A stretch of 64,000 bases of DNA, from contig OY856409.1 in NCBI GenBank assembly GCA_963693085.1, positions 298,100,558 to 298,164,557 of the forward strand, in the 5' to 3' direction. Source of the DNA: Alisma plantago-aquatica. Its lineage: Eukaryota > Streptophyta > Magnoliopsida > Alismatales > Alismataceae. Made by a program: the position numbers and the translations under genes. The notes under the pieces are model-generated. The model made no database searches. It had not been told where the DNA came from and worked only from the letters and a program-made list of their open reading frames with translations. This document shows, piece after piece, positions 56,349 to 64,000 of the stretch (position 1 is its first letter; every line of letters begins with the position of its first letter).

Positions 56349-57274
56349 AGCAGTCGATGGGGAGGAGAGACCAAGGATAGGATGGAGGTAGGGAAGTCGT
56401 GAGGAGGTTACTCCAGGCAAGAGTTGCGACCGCGGGTGCGGCTAGTTGCAAGTCGTGATTCAAGAAAGTTTCCCGTAGTTAGGGTATAGAGGGCCCGCAG
56501 TTCCTTTGGAGGGGAGAGACTGCATCAGATGTTGGAGAGGGATCAACTACTGTGCCGTGTAGACCAGGTTGAGGTGAGGGTAGCTTGAACTAGGCGTGGT
56601 CATGGAGGCTATCTCCGTGGGTCGCGGTTCAAGGCCGCGGGCAGAAGGAAAGCAACCACGATCGCGGTTTGTGCATGAGGGTGGTCGCGGTTGCAAAGGC
56701 GGATTGCCGTGGTCGGGATCAGCAGCAGGTCATGGCCACGGGCAAATGACCTGGTCGCGATGTAGCAGAGCTCCCTTAGTCGCGGATATTCTTGGATGTG
56801 GTTGGATAGATGTGGACCGCGGGGAAGATCTCGAGCAGAGTCACGATTGTGGAAGGATAGAACCGCAGGCACGATCATGGAATCGCTGACAGGTGGCTTA
56901 GCAAAAGATCGCGACCAGGCTCTGAATCGCGATCGCAATTAGGTCATGCTGGGAGAAGAAGGAGACCCGCTGACTGCTGCTGCTACCAAGCATGCTCGAA
57001 TAGACGAAGGCTCAAAATAGAGTATTGGGATGAGAAGACAAGGCCCAAATGCTCAAAGTGACTTGCACAGAGGTGCAAAAATTCAATAAAAATAGAAGTA
57101 AAATCAATTAAGCCAATATAAGTTGCATATGAAAAGATAAGGCCAAAAATGGCTCATTAAAGAAATTAAACCAAGTCATCTCACATATAAGAAGATAGAG
57201 CTAATAAAGGCAAATAATCTGGGCAAAACTGGGCCAAACGAGGCGATTAGACTCAGATGAAAATGCATTCATCA

Positions 57275-57292
57275 AAATACCCCGAACTTAAA
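57275..57292 (-). other. Polypurine tract of element F
   Basis: The minus strand reads AAGTTCGGGGTATTT directly before the LTR start, with GAGGAC about 20 bases upstream, as in insert N. Confidence 0.75.
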
Positions 57293-58758
57293 CGTTGCCC
57301 GTCCTCGAGTAACACAAAATCTAAAACATTCTCCGGATGAATACTTTCAACTTGTGTGATTGCCTCATCTTCACATCACGATTATTTCTTTTCTACTCGG
57401 TATGACTAAGTGTCCCAACATCCTGAGATCACAGAACACATTTTACCATATCTTCGTTTCCGAGTTCGCTTCCCAATATCACTTCCTCTCTACTTTTTCC
57501 AAAATCAAGCATGTCAGAGAGTTTTGTAAGAGTCCAAAGATACCCGCAGAACAAAAAGTGTGCACCTGATCTGACACTGGTGTTTGTAGGATGTTGGTGA
57601 GAGTAGGCATTCATTGTGCCAGAATGCGGAAAAGGGAGTGAAGGGTGGTATGGAAGGAAGAAATAAATCTCTCCTCTATTTGACTCGAGATTTTTATTAT
57701 ATGATTTGCAATTTCATTGATTGCATTTTTTGTGTGCGAAACTCTCCTCTATTCGACTCGAGATTGCATTTCTTTTTGTGTGCAATTAGGCATCTTTTCT
57801 TGGTGATACACCCCTATTTCGTAGTGAGGGGTATGGAAGAAGCGGAAAGAGAGAGAGGGTGTGCCACCCCGAACTTGGGTTTTGGCACTATATTGGCTAT
57901 TTTTGTTTGTTTTTTATGAACGAAGGGGTAAGAAGATGATAGAAAAAGTGTAGAAAAGAGTTCAGATCAGACTGCAACTTGATTTACAATCCAGTGCACC
58001 GGGTTGTTCTCCTTATCATACTCTGCTCAAATAATGACTTGATGAGGATCCGATGGAGATTCCATGCTATTGTTCCACTAGTCAGATAGGAAGCACAACA
58101 TGTTTGATCCCTCTCAGTTTGACAGATACTTGCCATATCTACTGATCATGATGTTAGGATTCATAAGCTTCACACGGTGATTTCTAATCATAGGCTAGTT
58201 TCAGAAATTGTTCTCCTTGAGGCTTCACTTCGAATAAGGAGGGTATAATGAATCAAAACTGCATGGGAAAATGGGATAGCCGGCTAGGTAAAGGCTTTGA
58301 TTGAAACAAAAGCGTCACAAATTCATCAAGATTCTATACAAATTGCTATGAAAACTTTTGAAACTTTTGAAAAATTTTCTCAAATTTGCGACAAAATTTC
58401 AACGATGAGATCTTAAGTCAGAAATGGATAGGAGAGGGTGGAAAGTAAAGTATGTACCACCCACCCTCCACCCCGAACTTAGAAATTTGCTCGTCCCGAG
58501 CAAACTCTAAATCCGAGATGGAGGGGAAAACGCGTGCTGGTTGGTCCACTAGATGTGGTTGCATTCCTTTCGGCGATGCATCCTCCATCTGAAATCTCAA
58601 AATGGAATCTATCAGAACTTAAGACTGCATCTTGCGATGCATTGTCTATCAGGTGCAAAATTTTCTAAAAACAAAATTAAAAGTAAAAGCTAAGTTAAAG
58701 ATCGGGTTGCCTCCCGACAAGTGCCTTTGTTTTACGTCGATGGCTCGACGCGATTTCT
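57293..58758 (-). other. 3' noncoding region of element F between integrase and polypurine tract
   Basis: No convincing gene. In element sense it has GGGAGGCAACCC (58714-58703), a first GAGC/GGGACGAGC plus AAGTTCGGGGTGG composite (58495-58469), another G-rich tract (57876-57865) and a final composite at the polypurine tract. It includes short AT-rich frames in all directions. Athila elements often have an env-like ORF here; none is visible. Confidence 0.72.
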
Positions 58759-60100
58759 TCAGTTTTCAGGTAGATATGTCAGTTTGGACAGATTCATCAA
58801 TTCCTCAGTGCTGGTATCAGCTGTGGTGAAATATCTCTTCAAGCGTTGGCCATTTGCCACAAAATCACCTGACTTCTCATTCCATAAGGTAAATGCATTC
58901 CATAAGGTAAATGCACCATGTGGGTAGATGCTCTTTACAATGTATGGTCCAGACCATCGAGAGCGGAGTTTCCCTGGGAATAACCTCAGTCTCGAGTTGA
59001 ATAGCAGAACTTGGTCTCCCACTTGAATGTCCTTTCTCTTCAGATGACTATCATGCCAAAGTTTCGTGCGTTCCTTGTAGATTCGTGCATTCTCATAAGT
59101 TGTTATTCAGAGTTCATCCAACTCTTGAAGTTGTAGAATCCTGGCTTCGCCTGCTTTCTTCATGTCGAAATTCAGCTGTTTGATTGCCCACCATGCTTTA
59201 TGTTCTAGTTCCACGGGCAGGTGACATGATTTTCCATAGATGAGTCTGAAGGGTGTTGTTCCAAGAGGAGTTTTGAACGCAGTTCGGTAGGCCCATAAAG
59301 CATCATTGATTTTCACTGACCAATCCTTTCGGTTGTGTCCTACTGTCTTTTCCAAGATAGCTTTGAGTTGACGGTTCGAAACCTCTACCTACCCACTTGT
59401 TTGTGGGTGGTATGGAGAAGCTAATTTGTGTGTTACACCATATCTTCTCAACAATGCTTCAAGGCTTCTTTCCATAAAATGAGAACCTCCATCTGAGATC
59501 ACAATACGTGGAACTCCAAAATGGGGGAAAATGATCTCTTTGAACATTTTAATGATGGGTTTTGAATCTCTAGTAATAGTTGGTATGGCCTCTACCCATT
59601 TAGAGACATAATCAACTGTGACTAGGATGTAGGAAAATCCATGTGAGGATGGGAATGGACCCATGTAGTCCACTCCCCAAACATCAAAAATCTCAACTTC
59701 TTGCCATAGCTTAAGTGGCATCTCATCTCTTTTTGTAATGTTTCCCGTTCTCTGACACTTGTCACATGACAGAACGAAATTGTAAGCATCTCTGGATATG
59801 GTTGGCCAAAAGAACCCACATTGCAGAACCTTCAAAGAGGTTTTTTTTTGAACTCATATAGCCTCCGACTGGTCCTGCATGGCATTGCTCTAAAATAAGT
59901 TGGGCTTCTTCCTCAGTGATACAACTTCTGTAGAGACCATCAGCACAGAGCTTGAAGAGGTACGGTTTGTCCCAGTGATATTGCCTCACATCATGCATGA
60001 ATTTATTTAGAGCATTGCCAGTACACTCAGGGTGGATGATATCAGCGGCAAGGTAGTTCACATAGTCTGAGTACCAAGGGGTAGCTTCTGAGACTTTCAT
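58759..60100 (-). pseudogene. Integrase of element F
   Basis: Four open pieces. The spacer and HH part (60100-59762; SCITEEEAQLILEQCHAGPVGG) has a frame change at a T-rich run (59841-59850). The core (59835-59389) has CDKCQ zinc pair, WGVDYMGPFPSS (first Asp), FGVPRIVISDGGSHF (second Asp) and YHPQTSG, then a stop in place of Gln. Next is [15 protein letters not shown] (catalytic Glu) to LDEL (59355-59107), then a stop. The C-terminal piece (59022-58759) has GDQVLLFNSRLRLFPGKLRSRWSGPY. An 18-bp duplication repeats six residues (AFTLWN) near 58880-58920. Catalytic D,D,E all present. Confidence 0.9.
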
Positions 60101-60196
60101 AAGCTAGTCATCTGGAAGAGAGTCGTTGATTGGGACCTTCTTAGTTTCTAGAGTGTGGATACGACTTAAGTGGTCTTCTACAACATTTTCTGTGCC

Positions 60197-60855
60197 TCAC
60201 TTATCTCTAATCTCAAGATCAAATTCTTGCAATAGGAGAATCCATCTTATTAGCTTTGGTTTTGCATCTTTCTTTTTTAGAAGATAACGGATAGCAACAT
60301 GATTGGTGTAGACAATCACCTTTGAACCGATGAGGTAGGATCTAAACTTATCAAAGGCATAAATGACTGCTAGGAGTTCCTTCTCAGTAGTTGCATAGTT
60401 CCTCTGAGCTTCGTCAAGGTTCTTCGATGCATAATAGATGACATGATGTTTCTTCTCTATACATTGGCCCAGAACGGCACCCACAGCGTAATCACTGGCA
60501 TCACACATAATTTCGAATGGGTTGTCCCAATCCGGGGCACGAATGATGGTGTTGTTGTAAGGGCATGCTTTAGGTTGTTGAAACTCTTGATACACTCTTC
60601 ATCAAAATGGAAATCAACATCCTTCTACAACAAGTTTGTCATGGGCTTGGTTATCTTGGAGAAATCCTTGATAAACCTTATGTAGAAACCCGCATGACCA
60701 AGGGATGCGTGGACTTCTCTTACATTGGTAGGGATAGATAGTTTGGAGATCACTTCGATCTTGGCCTTGTCCACTTCAATTCCTCGATTACTGACTCTAT
60801 GGCCAAGGACAATACCTTCTTTTACCATAAAATGACATTTCTCCCAATTAAGCAC
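60197..60855 (-). pseudogene. RT thumb and RNase H of element F
   Basis: From 60855: LNWEKCHFMVKEGIVLGHRVS, IEVISKLSIPTNV, SLGHAGFYIRFIKDFSKI, then a stop (60625) and a frame change near 60590. The frame from 60595 gives [18 protein letters not shown] (first Asp), [24 protein letters not shown] (Glu), [20 protein letters not shown] and [16 protein letters not shown]. The conserved Asp of YTDH is Asn here, a G-to-A change that should impair RNase H. A stop at 60197 interrupts GTENVVEDHLSR. Confidence 0.88.
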
Positions 60856-60873
60856 CAGATGTGTTTCTTCGCA

Positions 60874-61677
60874 TCATTTTAGGACAAGGGAGAAGTTCCT
60901 TAGGCATGAATCATATGAATCCTCATATACAGAGAAATCATCCATAAAAATTTCCATAATGGTTTTGGTTAAACCAGCAAATATGGCTGCCATGCAGCGT
61001 TGGAAGGTTGTAGGCGCATTATAGAGTCCAAATGGCATCCTTCTAAAGGCGTATGTTCCAAAGGGGCAGGTAAACGTAGTTTTCTCTTGGTCATCTGGAT
61101 GTATAGGGATTTGATAAAATGCAGAGTAACCATCGAGATAGTAAAAATATTCCTGATGAGCCAATCTCTCTAAGACTTGATCTAGGAAAGGCATCGGAAA
61201 ATGATCCTTGCATGTGGCTTTGTTCAATTTTCTGTAATCGATGCACATCCTCCACCCAGTTACTGTTCGAGTGGGGATGAGTTCATTTTCTTCATTCCGT
61301 ATCACAGTAGTGCCACCTTTCTTTGGAACAACATGTACATGACTCACCCAAGGTGAGTCAGATATTGGATAGATGATCCCGGTAGTGAGCAACTTGATGA
61401 CTTCACGGTGGACCACTTCTTTCATATTAGGGTTCAACTTCCGTTGATGCTCAACAGTCGGCCTATGGTCTTCCACCATAGTGATTTTGTGCATACAAAG
61501 CGCTTGACTGACCCCGGTGAGATCGCTCATCTTGTAGCCGATAGCTTTATTTCTTTCCTTTAATTCTTTTAGGAGTTTATCTTCTTGTTTAGTCGTTAGA
61601 TCAGAATTTATAATAACTGGACAAACCTTGAGATCATCCCAAAACACGTATTTAAGTCCCTCGGGCAGGGGCTTCAT
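60874..61677 (-). pseudogene. Reverse transcriptase of element F
   Basis: A clean 267-codon frame. MKPLPEGLKYVFW start, then IGYKMSDLTGVSQALCMHKI, HQRKLNPNMKEVV, IISPISDSPWVS-type text at ~105, VVPKKGGTTVI, GWRMCIDYRKLNKAT, HFPMPFLDQVLERLA and FYYLDGYSAFYQIPIH (Asp). FRRMPFGLYNAPTTFQRCM and IFMDDFSVYEDSYD (the double Asp) follow. All RT motifs are in place. It stops after LVLK where relatives read a Trp-Arg-Cys run; the thumb continues in the same frame at 60855. It overlaps the end of the protease frame at 61677/61674 by four bases. Confidence 0.92.
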
Positions 61678-62436
61678 TTCAAAGGTTCTGGCTTTTCACA
61701 TGGCTCTTCGGATACATTTAAAGCTTCGAGTTCCTCGATCCTAGCTTCAGGATCTTCCTCTACAGAGTCGAGGTGAAGGACACAATCCTTAACTTGTTTG
61801 TTGATGAAATTTTCAGCAGATGGGTTTTTCAGAACCACTTCTAAAGGATCATCTTGTTCATATTCCTCTTGTGTGAGGAGAGACATTTGCTCAATGCAAT
61901 CAATCAAATAGACTTCTTCATGCATGCTTTCAAAAACTTTGAACTCAAGGGTTTCTTTCCCTAGTCTGAGCAGCAAGGTCCCTACTTCAACATCAATCAA
62001 AGCTCTTGCAGTGGTGAGAAATGGACAGCCAAAGATGAGGGGGTATCTGGTGTCTTCCTTTATGTCCATGATGACAAAGTCACATGGGACATAAGAGTCT
62101 TTTCCAACCTTGATAGGGACATCTTCGATGATTCCCAAATGAAGAGTCATAGAGTTATCTGCAAGTTGAATGGTCATTCTAGTTGGGAGTAATTCTGCAA
62201 AACCTAACCTCTTGCAAAGGCTAAGTGGCATGATAGAAATGCTAGCACCGAGATTGGATAATCCCTTCTTACATGAAGAGTCACCAATATGGCATGAACT
62301 CCCAAAGAATCCTGGGTCTTTCTGCTTCTTGGGCATCTTGCTTTGGATGATATCGGAAGTGGTTGTTGCTAGCTTAACAGTCTCGTATTCTTCAGTTATG
62401 TACTTCCTCGTGAGGAGAGACTTAAATACTTAGTCC
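61674..62436 (-). pseudogene. Aspartic protease region of element F
   Basis: After a one-base loss near 62430 the frame is open through KMPKKQKDPGFF, CKKGLSNLGASISIMPLSLCKRLGF and DVPIKVGKDSYVPCDFVIMDI to YPLIFGCPFLTTARALIDVEVG. The canonical DLGAS motif reads NLGAS: the only catalytic Asp of the monomer is Asn, by one G-to-A change. The C-terminal ~90 residues are an acidic linker to RT ending EPLK. The fold is complete but should be catalytically dead. Confidence 0.88.
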
Positions 62437-64000
62437 AGGCTGGTATCTCGGCCAGTGCATCTAGAAAGGGTATATCTACATGAAGCTTCTTCATAGCTTC
62501 TTTAAACTTGTTGAATCGAGTATCGAGCTTTGTCTGCTTCAAACGAGCTGGGAAAGGAAGATGAGGCTTGTATAGTGGCACATCTGACTCAGGTGTGTCT
62601 TCTGCCTCTATAGCCAATGGTTCCTCCAATCTTGCTTTGTCTATCTTATCAGCGGTTGGTTGTTCCTTCAGTTGATACTCAGGTATTGTATAGTCTTGGA
62701 CATTCACAAAGTCATCATCGTTTGTTTCAGTTATTGGTATCTTAACTGGGGGGTCAGAATAGTCTTTTCCAGACCTGGTGGTGATAGCTTTCAATTGCTC
62801 TGGGTACTTAGGATTGTTCTCTAGTTGTCCGACAAAGGTTCCAGTAGGTGGCTTCATGCTAGCTGCAAGTTGAGCTAGTTGAGATTCCATAGCCTTTTGA
62901 TGGGCTTGCTGGTTAGCTATCATAGTCTGTTGCGACTGCAACATCTTCTCAATAGTTGACAATTTGTCATCAGGATGGATGGGACCAGCTTGTTGCCCTT
63001 GTTGTTGTTGTTGATAGGGGACTTGGTTGGGGTTCTGAAACTGAGAATTGTTCTGATAATTGTTGTAGTTTCTATTCTGGTAGTTTCCTCTAAAGTTCCC
63101 TTGATTCCCAAAATTTGGTTGTTGGTTATACTGGAATCCCAGCGGGCCTCGTTGTTGAGTATTTGAACCAAGTTGTCGCGAGTTTTCCGCTCCAGAAGGG
63201 TTTCCATATTGAAAACCTGGATGGTTCCTATTCTGATTCATATTATAGTACCCTTGACCAGAGATGGTGTTGATAGAATTCAGATTTTCCATTTGACCAT
63301 TATCTCCTTGGGCACATGTATTGCTCAAAACAACATCATAGAGAATGTTACATGCTAGAGTAGAATGGTTAGTTCCTTTGCATGCTTCACAGAAGAGTGA
63401 GGCTGCCTTAACTTGTTCTTGTTATCGAGGGGGTGAGCGTCTTCTTTCATACGCTATGAGAGATGATTCTAGATGGTCTTGATTAGCAACTAGGAGTTTG
63501 AGAGATTCAACGATAGACTTGTACTCGGGTGTTGCTTCGGCCATAGCTACCTTCATCACTCCTTTGCCAATAGGTCTACCCCAGTTGGCTTGGTTTTCAG
63601 CTCCAAGGGTGACAACCTTCCATGCACTATCATAACTCTGACGCATGAAGTTTCCTCCAGACGAGGAGTCCAAAAACCTCTTGATATCATCGTCCACACT
63701 TCTATAAAAGATTTCAATGAGTTGATTCTTTGGAATGACATGATGTGGACACTTGCGTAGAAGCTCTTTGTATCTTTCCCATGCTTCAACTAGGGATTCT
63801 CCAGGGGCCTGGGTGAATTGCATTATTCGGCCCCTGATTGCATAGGTGAGAGAAAGGGGATAAAACTTTTCCAGAAAAACATTTTGAAGTTGTTCCCAAG
63901 TGGTGATGGGTTTGCATTGCAAGGAGTTATACCAACTCATGGCTCTATCAGCAAGAGAGTATTTGAAGAGACGGAGTCTGATGGCGTCATCTGTGACTCC
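62396..64000 (-). pseudogene. gag: gag of element F (5' end outside window)
   Basis: One frame, open past 64000. RLRLFKYSLADRAMSWYNSLQ, TTWEQLQNVFLEKFYPLS, FTQAPGESLVEAWERYKELLRKCPHH and LIEIFYRSVDDD form the capsid core. A single TAA (63422-63424, for Gln) is followed by a perfect zinc knuckle C-EA-C-KGTN-H-STLA-C (63391-63350). A ~100-residue Asn/Gln/Gly-rich tract (63300-62990) is next, with an (TTG)n-encoded poly-Gln. A helical QQTMIANQQAHQKAMESQLAQLA segment and the pre-protease LHVDIPFLDAL follow. It ends at a frame change at ~62430. Confidence 0.9.

Larger units (their letters stand above)
54960..57274 (-). repeat. 3' LTR of element F
   Basis: On the minus strand it begins TGATGAATGCATT (57274) after the polypurine tract and ends near 54960 at ...CCACGTCA, where copia RT sequence stops. 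About 2.3 kb. TATA-like CAATAAATAG is at 56182-56173. Upstream is a GC-rich region (56200-56945) with many GATCGCGAC-type words, including an 18-bp minisatellite. The GCAAGTGGACGG block (55070-55081) near the end corresponds to the one in the N LTR. Without the second LTR the outer end is uncertain by some bases. Confidence 0.78.
54960..64000 (-). mobile_element. Element F: Athila-type Ty3/gypsy element, cut by the right window edge
   Basis: On the minus strand, from the right edge: gag (partial), zinc knuckle, protease, RT, RNase H, integrase, ~1.5 kb 3' noncoding region, polypurine tract and 3' LTR ending inside RT of copia C. No chromodomain follows integrase. Few frame lesions make it the second best preserved gypsy here, but two catalytic Asp codons are changed. 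The 5' LTR and primer site lie beyond 64000. Confidence 0.9.

Noticed and set aside
56214..56420. Repetitive hydrophobic or Asp/His-rich open frames in the F LTR
   Set aside because: They are translations of the 18-bp minisatellite, whose period is divisible by three, so any frame without a stop in one unit stays open.
54960..57274. Treating the F LTR as a solo LTR
   Set aside because: The polypurine tract, 3' noncoding region and pol of F follow directly in the same orientation, so it is the 3' LTR of a longer element.

Overview
The window is plant nuclear DNA made of nested LTR retrotransposons. I found no host protein gene, tRNA or rRNA. Evidence for a plant: Ty3/gypsy elements of Athila type (tRNA-Asp-like primer sites, no chromodomain), a Ty3/gypsy chromovirus of Tekay/Del type with a chromodomain, Ty1/copia elements with ~2.2 kb LTRs and initiator-Met primer sites, and the AT-rich, heavily decayed character of a pericentromeric or other heterochromatic block. 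The species cannot be named from this sequence.

Layout, left to right. 1-12223 (minus): Athila-like element A, with its 5' LTR at 10466-12223 and its integrase running off the left edge. Its RNase H is split by a non-autonomous insert N (1025-6177, minus). N has one LTR, a tRNA-Asp-like primer site, a proline-rich ORF of unknown function and a long 3' noncoding region. 12224-16113: decayed, non-coding internal DNA of a minus-strand gypsy-like element H. 16114 to ~18440: LTR of H. ~18440-19278 and 28743-31785: an old plus-strand copia element D. 19279-28742: complete minus-strand copia element G, inserted in the 5' leader of D with a perfect GTTAC target duplication. 31786-36727: a 4.8 kb plus-strand gypsy LTR (E) plus its primer site. 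36728-40524 and 52291-54959: plus-strand copia element C (LTR, primer site, leader, remnant gag, then pol). 40525-52290: complete minus-strand chromovirus B inserted in C with a perfect CAAAA duplication. 54960-64000: minus-strand Athila element F (3' LTR, 3' noncoding region, integrase, RNase H, RT, protease, gag), running off the right edge.

Relative order inferred from nesting: D is oldest. G, H and E interrupt or abut D. C abuts the truncated E. B and F interrupt C. N interrupts A. None of the polyproteins is intact; in C every in-frame pol stop fits a C-to-T or G-to-A change.

Most notable signals: (1) N looks like an integrated one-LTR molecule, starting at the LTR and ending exactly at the polypurine tract, flanked by a near-perfect target duplication. 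(2) The 3' LTR of B carries a 326 bp inverted duplication, forming a hairpin, whose sequence matches the opposite LTR better than its own neighbour. (3) Several unrelated LTR families carry dense GC-rich palindromic or tandem motifs immediately upstream of their TATA boxes.
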